DNA of 42,148 nt from Solidesulfovibrio sp. (GCF_029978005.1 NZ_JARKOZ010000091.1:1-42148); one strand, 5' to 3'. Counted from the first letter of the stretch, positions 1 through 9,683 are shown. Notes: a model not told the origin generated them from the sequence alone. Program-made: numbers and translations.

Positions 1-89
1 TCCTCGTCCGGCAGGTTCGCTTCCGCGACCTGGCTCTGGATTTGCGTGAAGACCTTTTCGAGATCACGTTTCGTGGTCTGGAATTCCAT
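1..89 (-). CDS. Hypothetical protein, N-terminal part only
   Basis: Reading leftwards from the ATG at 87-89, an open frame runs off the window edge. It begins MEFQTTKRDLEKVFTQ and is rich in charged and glutamine residues, which suggests a helix. A possible Shine-Dalgarno AAGGA lies about 12 bases upstream. Too little is present to name a family. It is co-directional with the epimerase gene that ends 75 bases upstream, so the two may be co-transcribed. It could be a chance frame, since only 29 codons are visible. Confidence 0.45.
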   Translation of the reverse strand, partial: MEFQTTKRDLEKVFTQIQSQVAEANLPDE

Positions 90-164
90 CTCCCGAGTCC
101 GTCCTTGAGGCGGTTTTCTAGTTTGTGGAAAAGTGGTTAGAGGACTGCCCGCAACATGTCAATA

Positions 165-1172
165 TCAAGAGAGATAATATTCCCTGTACCATTCGATGAA
201 ACGGGCGATGCCGGTTTCCAGGGGGGTACCGGGCTGAAAACCGACGTCGCGAACAAGGTCGTCCACATTGGCCCGGGTCGCCGGTACGTCGCCGGGTTGC
301 AGCGGCATCATGTGTTTGACGGCCTTCTTGCCCAGGGCTTCCTCGATGCATTCAATGAAACGCATGAGAGAGACGCTGTTGTTGTTGCCGATGTTGTAGA
401 GTCTGTACGGCGCGACGCTGGAGCTGGGATCGGGCTGGGCCGGATTCCAATCGGGATTGGGAGAGGCGGTGTTGAGTGTGACACGGACCACACCTTCGAC
501 TATATCGTCGATATACGTGAAGTCGCGTTCCATGCGTCCTTCGTTGAAGACCTGGATCGGTTGGTCTTCAAGAATGGCTTTAGTGAATAAAAAGAGAGCC
601 ATGTCCGGTCGACCCCAGGGACCGTACACGGTGAAGAAACGCAGCCCCGTGCACGGCAGTCCGAAAAGATAGCTGTACGAATGGGCCATCAATTCGTTGG
701 ACTTCTTGGAGGCGGCATAAAGGCTTATGGGATGGTCCACATTGTCGTGCACGGAAAAGGGCATGGTCGTGTTGAGTCCGTACACGGAACTGGACGAAGC
801 GAAAACAAAATGCTCCACGCTGTGGTGCCGGCAGTTCTCCAGAATATGGTAGTATCCAAGAACATTGGCGTTGATGTAGTCGTCCGGGTGGGTCAGGCTA
901 TGGCGCACCCCGGCCTGGGCGGCCAGGTTGACGACATGCGTGAAGCCGCCTGCGTCGAAGACGGCGTTTACGGCGGCACGATCGGCCATCTCGGCTTTCA
1001 CGAAGGTGAATGACGGGTTCTGGCCGAGGATATTCAGGCGGTCCTGCTTGAGTTCGACGGAATAATAAGGGCTCAGGTTGTCGAGGCCGGTGACGGTATA
1101 GCCCATGGAAAGGAAGCGGCGACACAGATGGAAGCCGATAAATCCGGCCGCGCCGGTGACAAGGATGTTCAT
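165..1172 (-). CDS. NAD-dependent epimerase, probably UDP-glucuronate 4-epimerase
   Basis: This 335-residue protein is an extended short-chain dehydrogenase that should interconvert UDP-glucuronate and UDP-galacturonate for capsule or LPS. It has the NAD-binding GAAGFIG at residues 7-13 and the catalytic Tyr152 and Lys156 in YAASKKSNE, preceded by the serine-rich segment FASSSSVYG near 124-132. Length and the NLSPYYSVELKQDR segment fit the CapI-type UDP-glucuronate epimerases better than GalE or dTDP-glucose dehydratases. The ATG at 1172 has AAGGA just upstream. No other sugar gene is adjacent, so the polysaccharide served is unknown. The substrate is inferred from family resemblance. Confidence 0.85.
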   Translation of the reverse strand: MNILVTGAAGFIGFHLCRRFLSMGYTVTGLDNLSPYYSVELKQDRLNILGQNPSFTFVKAEMADRAAVNAVFDAGGFTHVVNLAAQAGVRHSLTHPDDYINANVLGYYHILENCRHHSVEHFVFASSSSVYGLNTTMPFSVHDNVDHPISLYAASKKSNELMAHSYSYLFGLPCTGLRFFTVYGPWGRPDMALFLFTKAILEDQPIQVFNEGRMERDFTYIDDIVEGVVRVTLNTASPNPDWNPAQPDPSSSVAPYRLYNIGNNNSVSLMRFIECIEEALGKKAVKHMMPLQPGDVPATRANVDDLVRDVGFQPGTPLETGIARFIEWYREYYLS

Positions 1173-1236
1173 GGTTCCTTTGAGTGGCGGCTGCGAACTC
1201 GCGCTTTGCGAAGCGTTCTTGGCCCCGGCGGCGGGA

Positions 1237-2091
1237 TCACGCGTCGCCGTCTTGAGTCGTGTCCTGCACGCTGGTTGTGGTTTCCGTGGCGGAGGTCGGC
1301 GTCAGGGAAGCGGCGCTCGGGGCTGGCTCGTTCCCGTCCTGTCCGCCGTGGGCTGGAACATGAAAAAAAGCCCGGATAAAATCAAGGGGAATGGGTAAAA
1401 TTGTGGCGGCATGGCTCTCGGCGGCCATTTCGCGCATGGTCTGGAGGTAGCGCAGCTGCAGGGCCTCGGGCCGCACGGCGATGATCTCGGCGGCCTGGGC
1501 CAGGCGGGTGGAGGCCTGGAATTCGCCCTCGGCGTTGATGATCTTGGCCCGGCGTTCGCGTTCGGCTTCGGCCTGCTTGGCCATGGCCCGCTGCATCTCC
1601 TGGGGCAGGTCGATGTACTTGAGTTCGACGTTGGCCACCTTGATGCCCCAGGGGCCGGCGTGTTGGTCCAGGATGGACTGCACCTGTTCGTTGACCTTGT
1701 CCCGGTGGGCCAGGATCTCGTCGAGTTCCACGCCGCCGCAGACGCTGCGCAAGGTGGTCTGGGAAATCTGCGACGTGGCATACATGTAGTCCTCGACTTC
1801 GAGGATTGCCTTGATGGGGTCAACGACCCGGAAGTAGACCACGGCATTGACCTTGATGCTCACGTTGTCGCGGGTGATGACGTCCTGGTTGGGCACGTCC
1901 ATGGCGAAGGTGCGCAACGACACCTTGATCATGCGGTCGATGACCGGGAAAAGGAGGATCAGGCCCGGGCCCTTGGCCCCGATGACGCGGCCGAGACGGA
2001 AGATGACGCCGCGTTCGTATTCGTTGAGCACCCGAAGCGAAGCCATGAGCAAAAAGACGACGATGGCCGCAAACGGCAGCAGGGCGAGCAT
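1237..2091 (-). CDS. Slipin, SPFH/stomatin-like membrane protein
   Basis: The 284-residue protein opens with one hydrophobic segment (about residues 1-17) and continues with [13 protein letters not shown], the classic start of a stomatin/SPFH domain. The middle carries the coiled-coil alanine-, glutamate- and arginine-rich stretch [16 protein letters not shown]. Slipins scaffold membrane microdomains and are normally encoded beside an NfeD protease, as here: the nfeD gene ends 17 bases upstream. The last 45 or so residues are a Ser/Thr-rich tail that I do not recognise. The frame continues upstream of the chosen ATG, but that part overlaps nfeD in another frame and lacks family similarity, so I start at MLALLPF. 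Confidence 0.9.
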   Translation of the reverse strand: MLALLPFAAIVVFLLMASLRVLNEYERGVIFRLGRVIGAKGPGLILLFPVIDRMIKVSLRTFAMDVPNQDVITRDNVSIKVNAVVYFRVVDPIKAILEVEDYMYATSQISQTTLRSVCGGVELDEILAHRDKVNEQVQSILDQHAGPWGIKVANVELKYIDLPQEMQRAMAKQAEAERERRAKIINAEGEFQASTRLAQAAEIIAVRPEALQLRYLQTMREMAAESHAATILPIPLDFIRAFFHVPAHGGQDGNEPAPSAASLTPTSATETTTSVQDTTQDGDA

Positions 2092-2108
2092 AAAAGCCTC
2101 CCTCCGGA

Positions 2109-3458
2109 TCAAGCCGGATTTCGGGTTTCTCCCTGGGCGGAGACGACGAGCAGCATGTCTTTGACAGCGACGACCACGACCGCGTCGCCCGTTTTTGGGG
2201 GCGGTGCGGCGGCATCGGGCCTGTCCAGGGCGGCGTTCCAAATTTCCCCGTGGACGAAGACCTTGCCGTTCGAACCGGCCCATTGACGGACTTCGGCGAT
2301 GCTGCCCACAAGGGCCTGGACGCCCACCCGGGGCTTCAGGCGCTGCGCCTTGGCCAAAAGCCAGACAGCCGCGGAAAGCAGGGCGCACACGCCAAGCACC
2401 GTGGGCGCGATGAGACGCAAGGGCAGGGCGCTGACGCCGTCGTTTCGAAAAAGCAGCAAGGAGCCGATAAAAAGCGCCGCCAAGCCGGAAAGGCTCAGCA
2501 GGCCGTAGCTGGTGACATGGACTTCGAGCAGGAACAGGCCGCCGCCGAAAAGAAGCAGCAAGAGTCCGGCGGCATTGGTCGGCAGCACGGAGAGGGCGTA
2601 CAGGGCCAGCAGGAGGCACAGGCCGCCCACCACGCCGGGCAGGATGACGCCCGGAGTGGAAAGCTCGAAAAAGACGCCGGCCACGCCGATGAGGAGCAGG
2701 ATATAGGCGATTTGCGGATCGAGCAGCCAGGCCAGAAAAAAATGCCGCCAGGAGGGCTCGTGCGCGACGATGCGCAGTTGGGAAGGGGAAAAACGCACGT
2801 TGCCGTCCCCAGCGGGCAGGCCGCGCTTGCCTATCTGCTCCAGGAGATCGGCAGTGTCCGTGGCCAGGTAATCGACCACCCGCTCCCGAACCGCCTGGGC
2901 GGCGGTGCTCTTTTCCGCTTCGAGCACGGCGCGCTGGTACCAGGCGGCATTGCGGCCTGTGGCCTCGGCCAGGGAACGGATAAGGCTCGACAGGTCGTTT
3001 TTGACCTTCGTGTCCATGGTCTTGCCTATGTCCTCGCCGCCCACGGCCACGGGCGAGGCCGAACCGATGGTCGTTTGCGGGGCCATGGCGTTGACCTGGG
3101 CGGCGGCCATGAGGAACACGCCGGCCGAGGCGGCGCGCGCTCCGGACGGCGCGACGAAAAGGACGACGGGAACGGACGACTGGCGGATGGTCCTGACCAT
3201 GCGACGCATGACCTCCACGCTGCCGCCGGGCGTGTCCAGGCGGACAAGGAGCATAAGCGCGCCGTCCTGGCCGGCCTGCTTCAAGGCCGCGTCCAGGAGG
3301 TCCGCCACGGCCGGAGAAATGGCTCCGTCAAGATCAAGGGAGACCACGACATGGGGGTGATCGACGGTCGACGCGACCGGAGGGGCGGCTAAAGCCGACG
3401 AAAAAAGGGAAAGGGTCAGGAGAAGACTACAAGGCAGCAAAACTCGCCACGACAGCAT
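2109..3458 (-). CDS. NfeD-family membrane serine protease (long form, ClpP-like plus OB fold)
   Basis: Full-length NfeD of 449 residues. A signal peptide (residues 1-24) leads into a ClpP-class domain with LDTPGGS at 74-80 and the nucleophile Ser111 in ARAASAGVF; Lys151 or Lys153 is the likely partner base. Four or five membrane segments follow (about 240-370). The C-terminal soluble OB fold contains [12 protein letters not shown]. In archaeal and bacterial relatives this protease cleaves the C-terminal tail of the neighbouring stomatin/slipin, which is encoded immediately downstream here. The gene overlaps the preceding gene by 32 bases, so translation is probably coupled. Confidence 0.92.
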   Translation of the reverse strand: MLSWRVLLPCSLLLTLSLFSSALAAPPVASTVDHPHVVVSLDLDGAISPAVADLLDAALKQAGQDGALMLLVRLDTPGGSVEVMRRMVRTIRQSSVPVVLFVAPSGARAASAGVFLMAAAQVNAMAPQTTIGSASPVAVGGEDIGKTMDTKVKNDLSSLIRSLAEATGRNAAWYQRAVLEAEKSTAAQAVRERVVDYLATDTADLLEQIGKRGLPAGDGNVRFSPSQLRIVAHEPSWRHFFLAWLLDPQIAYILLLIGVAGVFFELSTPGVILPGVVGGLCLLLALYALSVLPTNAAGLLLLLFGGGLFLLEVHVTSYGLLSLSGLAALFIGSLLLFRNDGVSALPLRLIAPTVLGVCALLSAAVWLLAKAQRLKPRVGVQALVGSIAEVRQWAGSNGKVFVHGEIWNAALDRPDAAAPPPKTGDAVVVVAVKDMLLVVSAQGETRNPA

Positions 3459-4062
3459 CCCAGACCTCCTTGTCGCTTTGAAGCAGGGTATCTGGATCTG
3501 GCAGGGACACTATCTTCATTTCCGACGGGAGGGAGTCCAAGTCAAGGGGCAACGTCGTTGCCGAGTCGTGAAAAAAGGCCACGGTACGAGGGCGGAAAAG
3601 GCGAATACCAGCCAGAAAGATGGCTTTGTCGCGTTCCAGGTCAGGGCTGTCAGGCAAATTCAGGGGCCAGAAAGCCACAAAATTCTTGCCGGCCAGGCCG
3701 CAGTCCTGCAGCAACCTGCGCCACATGGGGCCGCGCCGGGGGTCAGGCCGTCCGGTCATGTCCAGACCAAGGGCGGGGTACGTGATGACGAGAAGCGGCC
3801 GCGTCGGAGCCTTGGCGAAGATCGCCGGCCATGGGTCTGGCCAGGTGGCCGGATCGTCCCGCACCACGATGCGGGTCGGAGAAGGCGGGGCAGCTTCGAC
3901 GACTTGCGGTTCCTGGTTGGCGGCTTGCTCGTGCGCGACAGCGGCCTCATCCGTCGCCTCAGAAGAGCGTGCCTCGGGATCGAGGTAGAAATAGCGGACC
4001 CCGGCCAGATGCCAGATGCGCAGGCGCTCGGGAACGTCTAGGACGGAATCGTGAAGTCCCAT
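3427..4062 (-). CDS. Uncharacterised protein, possible degenerate uracil-DNA-glycosylase-like fold
   Basis: A 211-residue protein with no family I can name with certainty. Residues 1-70 include a Glu/Ala/Pro-rich linker. The segment from about 85 to 165 reads TYPALGLDMTGRPDPRRGPM, then a helix ending CGL, then FWPLNLP. This spacing recalls the G-E-x-P ... D-x-T-G-x-P ... G-L pattern of family 4/5 uracil-DNA glycosylases, but it lacks their cysteine ligands and clear catalytic residues. It overlaps coaBC by 25 bases upstream and nfeD by 32 bases downstream, so it is almost certainly co-translated with both. The fold suggestion is weak inference. Confidence 0.75.
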   Translation of the reverse strand: MGLHDSVLDVPERLRIWHLAGVRYFYLDPEARSSEATDEAAVAHEQAANQEPQVVEAAPPSPTRIVVRDDPATWPDPWPAIFAKAPTRPLLVITYPALGLDMTGRPDPRRGPMWRRLLQDCGLAGKNFVAFWPLNLPDSPDLERDKAIFLAGIRLFRPRTVAFFHDSATTLPLDLDSLPSEMKIVSLPDPDTLLQSDKEVWDAVVASFAAL

Positions 4063-5258
4063 ATCTTCCAGGCTATTTCCGGTTTGGGCAGGTTCTCCCA
4101 GGCTTCCTCGCGGCCGTCGGCGGCCAGGGCCAGGGCCGTGTTGCGGGAAGCGGCGAATCCAACGTCAACGCGGCCGATGGGATTGGCGATGATCACGTCG
4201 CAGTTTTTGCGCGTCAGCTTCCCCAGGGCGTTTTCCCGCAGATTGTCGGATTCGGCGCAAAAGCCCACCAGGGTCTGCCCAGGTGCCTTGGCCTTGCCCA
4301 GGGCGGCCAGGATGTCGCGGGTGGGGGAAAACACCAGGGGCGGGCCGCCGGTCGCGGCGTCTTTCTTGTATTTGCCGCCGCCGGGAAAAGGCTCCGGGGA
4401 AAAGTCGGCCACGGCGGCGGTCATGACGCCGTAGTCGCACTCCGGCCAGACCTCGAGGCAGGCTTCGTACATCTGGGCGGCCGAAGTCACGCCGATGGTA
4501 CGTACCGTCTCCGGGAACCACCAGGAAACGGGACCGTGCACCACCGTGACGGACGCGCCGCGCAGCCAGGCGGCCATGGCCACGCACGCGCCCATGAGTC
4601 CGGTGGAAGGGTTGGACCAGAAACGGGCGGCGTCGAAATATTCGCGGGTGGGGCCGAGGTTGACCAGAACCTCCTTCCCGGCCAGATCCTGAGGGGTCAG
4701 GGCCTTGAGAATGGCCATGAGGATGGGGGTTTCCTCGGCCAGACGGCCCTGGCCGGATTCGCCGCAGGCCATGTCGCCGCATTCGGGCGCGACGGGAAGG
4801 ATGCCGCGCGACAGGAGCGTATGCCAGTTGGCTTTGGTGGCCGGTGCGGCCCACAACCTGGGGTTCATGGCCGGAGCGACGATGACGGGCCCCTCAAAGG
4901 CCAGCAACTGGCAGCAAAGCAGATTGTCGGCCAGGCCGTGGGCCATGCGGGCAAGGGTATTGGCCGTGGCCGGGACCACGGCGAAGGCATGGGCCGCCTG
5001 GGCCGGGCCGAGGTGGGCGAAGGAGGCGACGCGGGTGTCGAACATGTCGGTCAAGACGGGGTCCGCGCCCAGGGATTCGAAGGAGAGCGGAGTGACGAAC
5101 CGGCAGGCGGCCTCGGTCAGGGTGACGCCTACGGAAACGCCGGTTTCCAGAAGGCGGCGCATGAGGGAAATGGCCTTGAAGGCGGCGATGGAGCCGGTGA
5201 CGCCGAGTTGCACCCGGCGGCCGTGGTAGCCGGTGAAGCGGCAGTGGGAATTGTTCAT
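4038..5258 (-). CDS. coaBC: Bifunctional phosphopantothenoylcysteine decarboxylase / phosphopantothenate-cysteine ligase
   Basis: The 406-residue fusion makes 4'-phosphopantetheine for coenzyme A. The N-terminal flavoprotein half (about 14-185) has GVTGSIAAFKA, His82 in FAHLGPAQAAHAF, VVPATANT, Asn132 in PAMNPRLW and Cys165 in CGDMACGESGQGR, matching the CoaC active site. The C-terminal half (about 190-406) has TREYFDAARFWSNPSTG, AAVADFSP, the lysines of GGGKYKKD, and DVIIANPIG, matching CoaB. The usual SNxSSGKMG loop is changed to SNPSTGLMG, and the usual GFAAET is GFCAES. The first 13 residues before the fold are poorly conserved, so an internal start is possible. Confidence 0.95.
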   Translation of the reverse strand: MNNSHCRFTGYHGRRVQLGVTGSIAAFKAISLMRRLLETGVSVGVTLTEAACRFVTPLSFESLGADPVLTDMFDTRVASFAHLGPAQAAHAFAVVPATANTLARMAHGLADNLLCCQLLAFEGPVIVAPAMNPRLWAAPATKANWHTLLSRGILPVAPECGDMACGESGQGRLAEETPILMAILKALTPQDLAGKEVLVNLGPTREYFDAARFWSNPSTGLMGACVAMAAWLRGASVTVVHGPVSWWFPETVRTIGVTSAAQMYEACLEVWPECDYGVMTAAVADFSPEPFPGGGKYKKDAATGGPPLVFSPTRDILAALGKAKAPGQTLVGFCAESDNLRENALGKLTRKNCDVIIANPIGRVDVGFAASRNTALALAADGREEAWENLPKPEIAWKIWDFTIPS

Positions 5259-5285
5259 GAGGGAACCCCGCGAGCGGTAGTGGAT

Positions 5286-6167
5286 TCAGCCGGCCAGGCC
5301 TTTGCTGCGGTAGAGTTCGATATGCCACTGGTAGATGCGTTGGGCCAGATCGTCGATGACATTGTCCATGATCTTGGACCACTCGACTTTGCCGGTTTCC
5401 AATTGCCGCACGCCATTGGCGATGAATTCCAGGCCCATGACGACGTCGCCGCTGATGGGGTCGCGCTGGACGTTGTTGATCTTGCTGACAAGCCAGTATT
5501 CCTGGCGTAATTTCGGGATTTCCTCGGTGAAAGTGGAAAAAAAGATGTAGCGGTCGCCTTTCTGTGGTTCGAGATGTTGTTCCTTGAGCAAAGGCCGTTT
5601 GAGAGAAAGCCGCAATCCGCCGGCGGAAAGGTTGTCGATGACGGCATGGTTGTTTTTGAAATGTCCGAACGCAACGGTGGGCTTGGAAATGTCGAAGCCG
5701 CCGCTGGAATCGTACTTCCAGATGGCAATATGAGAAAATTGTTCAAACTGCGGTTTCATGCGCAGGCTTTTTCGACGTTGCGCACCTTGCAGTCTGGTTG
5801 GAAAGGAAACGGCGATTTGCGGCAGTTTTTCTGGTTCTTGTCGTACTTTCAGAATAGTGGTCTGAAAATTATAAAAAATTTCACGATGTCTGTCTTCACG
5901 TTCAACAACACGGAAGAAACATATAATCTTTTGATTTATGAAATGCTCTTTGATATGGGAAAGTCCACTGAGTTCCAGAACGAGATTATTTGAATTGAGA
6001 GCAACTATTGTTCCGCTAATGCCCTTTAAACTGGAGAATCGTTCGTCGAATTGAATATGAATCTTCGATCGTTGCACCAACGCAAGATCGAGAATAGCCG
6101 CATATTTTTGCTTCTGCTGTTCTTCTTCCTTGGAGGAAGTCAGTTTCCGGAACATGTCGAGAACCAT
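5286..6167 (-). CDS. PilZ-domain c-di-GMP receptor, YcgR-like
   Basis: A 293-residue protein with a C-terminal PilZ domain. The c-di-GMP-binding motifs are visible: an arginine cluster RRKSLR at 131-136 and DNLSAGG at 178-184. Residues about 30-125 resemble the N-terminal barrel of flagellar-brake (YcgR) proteins, so it probably links c-di-GMP to motility or envelope behaviour. Base composition is unusual: sampled lines of the gene are near 40% GC, against above 60% in the gyr/dna genes. No Shine-Dalgarno precedes the ATG at 6167; a perfect inverted repeat sits 13-35 bases upstream instead. It is followed by coaBC after 27 bases. Confidence 0.88.
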   Translation of the reverse strand: MVLDMFRKLTSSKEEEQQKQKYAAILDLALVQRSKIHIQFDERFSSLKGISGTIVALNSNNLVLELSGLSHIKEHFINQKIICFFRVVEREDRHREIFYNFQTTILKVRQEPEKLPQIAVSFPTRLQGAQRRKSLRMKPQFEQFSHIAIWKYDSSGGFDISKPTVAFGHFKNNHAVIDNLSAGGLRLSLKRPLLKEQHLEPQKGDRYIFFSTFTEEIPKLRQEYWLVSKINNVQRDPISGDVVMGLEFIANGVRQLETGKVEWSKIMDNVIDDLAQRIYQWHIELYRSKGLAG

Positions 6168-6447
6168 GGTGCGTCAAGTATCTGTGAAAAAATCGCACAG
6201 ATGCGTTAAGGGTCGCAAACTCGAAAAAACCAATCCGCAAGAGGTTCTATGATACGGGCCAGGAACTCGGAAAGGTTATGCTGGAAAATCGCGACTTCCG
6301 CCAGGGGGATTCCGACAATAATCAGCTAAAATAAATAAATTCTGCATGTTACGAAAATGTGAGAAAAAAGATGGAAACAAAGGTCAAAGGGGCGAAGGAA
6401 AAGGATAATCAAGGGGACCCGGTAGGTATTATGTGAATTTACTCCAA
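6168..6447. other. AT-rich intergenic region without a gene
   Basis: These 280 bases separate the TPR gene (ending at 6448) from the PilZ gene (starting at 6167), both leftward. The stretch around 6310-6380 is strongly A/T-rich. I see no credible open frame, no tRNA and no T-tailed hairpin. The inverted repeat at 6180-6202 is the only clear structure. The region probably holds the PilZ promoter. Confidence 0.6.
6180..6202. promoter_or_regulatory. Inverted repeat upstream of the PilZ gene, candidate operator
   Basis: Two perfect 7-base arms, ATCTGTG (6180-6186) and CACAGAT (6196-6202), are separated by nine A/T-rich bases. The core resembles a CRP/FNR-family site (TGTG...CACA) but the spacing is one base longer than the usual six between TGTGA and TCACA. 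It lies immediately 5' of the PilZ start, where a repressor or an RNA hairpin could block expression. Confidence 0.4.
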
Positions 6448-7251
6448 CTAATTATTTTTTTTGATTTTCTTTTCAATGACCAGGGAATTGGGATAAATGC
6501 CCAACAAAGAGGCGTAAATACGGTCGGCCTCATCCGTTTGCCGCCTGGCTTCGAGAATCGAAGCCAGGAAAAAACCGGCCCTGGCCCGGAGTTTTTGGGG
6601 AGTGCCCGGGTTGTCGTAGAGCGAACGCAAGAGCGCCTCGGCCTTGTCCGAGGCATCGAGTTGCAAATAGAGCAATGCCAATCGAAAATGGAGTTGCGCA
6701 AGCACCGAAGCATCGGTTTCCAAAGAAACGGCTTGTTGGAGTAATGCCGTCGCGCCGGAAAGATCGTTGGCGTCGATTTTGGATTGCAGCAAGACATCCA
6801 TGGCCTCGGCGCGGAAAGTGGAAGACAGCGCTTCTCTCTTGAGCAATTTTTCCAGAAGCTTGGAGGCATGCTCGTAATCGCGAAGGGCAAGGCGAATGCG
6901 GGCGGCGCGCAGCCCGATGTCCGGACCGACATCGGGATCGGAGCCGAATTCGAGGAAAGCGGTTTCCAGGATGGTCGCCGCCTTGGCCGGGGCGTTTCTG
7001 GCGAACTGGTTGACGTCGGCGAGTCGTTGCCAGGCTTCGAGGCGTCCTTTCCCGATCGGATAGGCTTGCAGATAATTCTGGTACCCGGTTTCCGAGGCAA
7101 GGTAGTCGCCGTCGATGAAGGCCGTCCTGGCGGCGGTGAGAGCGGCGTTTTCCGCGTCCTGGGCCTGATCGCGGCAGCCGGCCTGGCAGCAGAGGAAAAG
7201 CGCCAGGCCGGCAAAAGCCGCGAGGTTTAAGAAGCGTCGGAAGGCGGGCAC
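6448..7251 (-). CDS. TPR-repeat protein with a hydrophobic leader, possible lipoprotein
   Basis: A 267-residue protein. The first 26 residues form an export signal ending CCQAGC; Cys26 could be lipidated, but Gln at -3 is atypical for a lipobox. The rest is helical with TPR-like pairs: YLASETGYQNYLQAYP near 50, ALRDYEHASKLLEKLLKR near 125, and ASDKAEALLRSLY near 205. TPR proteins act as scaffolds, probably here in the periplasm. It overlaps the 3' end of gyrA by 25 bases, a position that I recall as conserved downstream of gyrA in Desulfovibrio. The function is unknown. Confidence 0.82.
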   Translation of the reverse strand: MPAFRRFLNLAAFAGLALFLCCQAGCRDQAQDAENAALTAARTAFIDGDYLASETGYQNYLQAYPIGKGRLEAWQRLADVNQFARNAPAKAATILETAFLEFGSDPDVGPDIGLRAARIRLALRDYEHASKLLEKLLKREALSSTFRAEAMDVLLQSKIDANDLSGATALLQQAVSLETDASVLAQLHFRLALLYLQLDASDKAEALLRSLYDNPGTPQKLRARAGFFLASILEARRQTDEADRIYASLLGIYPNSLVIEKKIKKNN

Positions 7252-9683
7252 TGGGTGGGATCGTTGGGATCGACCAGGTCGAAGCCGGTCACCGTGACGT
7301 CGTCCTCCATGCGCACGAGCATGACGCCTTGGGTGGCGCGGCCCACGGAGCTGATGCCGGAAACCGACAGCCGGATGATCTTGTTGGCGGAGGTCAGAAG
7401 CAGCAGCTCGTCGTCGGGGTTGACCATGACCGCGCCGATGACCTGGCCGGTCTTGGGCGTCACGCGCATGTTGATGACGCCGAGGCCGCCGCGGTTGCGC
7501 ACCGGATAATGCTCGATGCTGGTGCGCTTGCCGTAGCCGTTGGCCGATATGGTCAGCACCTCGTCGCGGCCGTTGCCGGTCATGATGACGCCGGCGGCCA
7601 CGCGGTCGGCCCCTTTAAGCGCAATGCCCTTGACGCCGGCGGCGGCGCGGCCCGTGGGCCGGATGCCGGAGATGTGGAAGCGGTTGGACAGGCCTTGCTG
7701 GGTGGCCAGCAGCACCTCGGCGGCATCGTCGATCTCCTTGACCGTGAGCAGTTCGTCGCCTTCCTTGAGGGTGACGGCGATGATGCCCGTGCTGCGGCAG
7801 TTCTTGTACAGGTCGGTGCAGGAGCGCTTGACCATGCCGCGCTTGGTCACGAACAGGAAATAGCGCTCGAAGGAGAATTCGCGGATGGCCAGGGCCGTGG
7901 CCACGAACTCCTCTTTGTCCATGGGGAGCAGGTTGGCGATGTGCGCGCCCTTGGCCGTGCGCTGTCCCTCGGGAATCTGGTGCACGGGCAGCATGAACAT
8001 GCGGCCGAGGTTGGTGAAGAGCAGCAGCTGCTGGTGGTTGGTGGTGGCGCAGAAGGACTGGACGAAGTCGTCGGCCGAGGTGGACACGCCGGCCACGCCC
8101 TTGCCGCCGCGCTTTTGCTGCTGGTAGTTGTCGATCTTGGTGCGCTTGATGTAGCCGCGCCGGGAGAGGGTGATGACCACGTCCTCGTCGGGAATGAGGT
8201 CGAGGATGTTGATGCCTTCCAGATCCTCGAGGATTTCGGTCTTGCGCGGCGTGGCGTAGCGTTCCTTGATTTCCCTGATCTCGTCGCGGATGACGCCGCG
8301 AAGGACCTCCTCGTTTTCGAGGATGGAACGCAGGTATTCGATGAGTTTGATGAGTTCGTTGTACTCGTCGATGAGCTTCTGGCGCTCCAGGTTGGTCAGG
8401 CGCTGCAGGCGCATGTCGAGGATCGCCTGGGCCTGGCGCTCGGACAGGGAGAAGCGCTCCATGAGCCGTTCCCGGGCTTCCACCACGGTCTTGGAGGAAC
8501 GGATGATGGAGACGACCTCGTCGATGTTGTCCAGCGCGATGCGCAGGCCCTCGAGGATGTGGGCGCGCTCCTCGGACTTGCGCAGGTCGAAGGCCGTGCG
8601 CCGCAGGACCACTTCCCGACGGTGGGACAGGAAGTGCTCCAGGACCTGCTGGATGTTGAGGGTGGCCGGCCGGTTGTCGGCCACCACCATCATGTTGATG
8701 CCGAACGAGGTCTCGAGCGGCGTGTACTTGTACAGGGCGTTTATGACGATGTCCGGGATGACGCCCTTTTTCAGGTCGAGGACGATGCGGATGCCCTTGC
8801 GGTCGGACTCGTCGCGCAGGTCGGACACGCCCTCGATGCGGCCGTCGTTAATAAGCGCCGCGATCTTTTCCACCAGCGAGGACTTGTTGAGGGCATAGGG
8901 AATCTGCCGGATGACCACGGCCTGCAGATCCTTCTTGCGGTCCTCGATCTCGACCTTGCCCCGGATCTTGATGGTGCCGCGACCGGTGGTGTAGGCCTCC
9001 ATAAGGCCCTTGCCGCCGTAAATGGAAGCGCCGGTGGGGAAATCCGGGCCTTTGATCAGGCCGATGATCTCCTTGACGTCGCAATGGGGGTTGTCGAGCT
9101 GGTGGAGCAGGCCGTCGCACAATTCGCCCAGGTTGTGGGGCGGAATGTTGGTGGCCATGCCCACGGCGATGCCCGAGGAGCCGTTTAAGAGCAGGTTCGG
9201 CACCTTGGTCGGCAGGACCGCGGGTTCGTTCAAGGAGTTGTCGTAGTTGGGCCGAAAGTCGACGGTCTCCTTTTCGATGTCGGCCAGGAATTCCCCGGCC
9301 AGGCGGGACATGCGCACTTCGGTGTATCGCATGGCCGCCGCGGCGTCGCCGTCGATGGAGCCGAAGTTGCCCTGGCCGTCCACGATGGGGTCGCGCATGG
9401 AAAAATCCTGGGCCATGCGCACCAAGGCGTCGTACACGGACTGGTCGCCGTGGGGGTGGTATTTACCGATGACGTCGCCGACGACGCGGGCGGATTTCTT
9501 GTACGGCCGGTTGAACGAGTTGGACAGCTCGTGCATGGCGAAAAGGATGCGCCGGTGCACGGGCTTGAGTCCGTCGCGCACGTCCGGGATGGCCCGGCCG
9601 ATGATGACGCTCAAGGAGTATTCCAGATAGGACTTCTTGAGCTCTTCCTCGATGTTGATCACGTTGCTCACAGTATGCTCCAT
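7227..9683 (-). CDS. gyrA: DNA gyrase subunit A
   Basis: The 818-residue breakage-reunion subunit introduces negative supercoils with GyrB. The catalytic tyrosine is Tyr120 in [11 protein letters not shown]. The C-terminal beta-pinwheel begins near residue 500 and carries the GyrA box QKRGGKG that wraps DNA, which separates it from ParC. The quinolone-determining region reads [10 protein letters not shown] (77-85 region): Gln81 stands where E. coli has Ser83, while Asp85 matches Asp87. Length is a little shorter than E. coli GyrA, mainly at the acidic C-terminal tail. It lies 200 bases below gyrB, separated by hairpin repeats. Confidence 0.98.
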   Translation of the reverse strand: MEHTVSNVINIEEELKKSYLEYSLSVIIGRAIPDVRDGLKPVHRRILFAMHELSNSFNRPYKKSARVVGDVIGKYHPHGDQSVYDALVRMAQDFSMRDPIVDGQGNFGSIDGDAAAAMRYTEVRMSRLAGEFLADIEKETVDFRPNYDNSLNEPAVLPTKVPNLLLNGSSGIAVGMATNIPPHNLGELCDGLLHQLDNPHCDVKEIIGLIKGPDFPTGASIYGGKGLMEAYTTGRGTIKIRGKVEIEDRKKDLQAVVIRQIPYALNKSSLVEKIAALINDGRIEGVSDLRDESDRKGIRIVLDLKKGVIPDIVINALYKYTPLETSFGINMMVVADNRPATLNIQQVLEHFLSHRREVVLRRTAFDLRKSEERAHILEGLRIALDNIDEVVSIIRSSKTVVEARERLMERFSLSERQAQAILDMRLQRLTNLERQKLIDEYNELIKLIEYLRSILENEEVLRGVIRDEIREIKERYATPRKTEILEDLEGINILDLIPDEDVVITLSRRGYIKRTKIDNYQQQKRGGKGVAGVSTSADDFVQSFCATTNHQQLLLFTNLGRMFMLPVHQIPEGQRTAKGAHIANLLPMDKEEFVATALAIREFSFERYFLFVTKRGMVKRSCTDLYKNCRSTGIIAVTLKEGDELLTVKEIDDAAEVLLATQQGLSNRFHISGIRPTGRAAAGVKGIALKGADRVAAGVIMTGNGRDEVLTISANGYGKRTSIEHYPVRNRGGLGVINMRVTPKTGQVIGAVMVNPDDELLLLTSANKIIRLSVSGISSVGRATQGVMLVRMEDDVTVTGFDLVDPNDPTQCPPSDAS

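Noticed and set aside
124-132. TGTGGAAAA, one mismatch from a DnaA box
   Set aside because: A single isolated site in a short intergenic stretch 13 kb from dnaA is expected by chance.
1237-2619. Extended frame giving a 460-residue protein over slipin and nfeD
   Set aside because: The part upstream of 2091 is an out-of-frame reading of nfeD, rich in Arg/Pro/Ala; only the slipin part shows a family.
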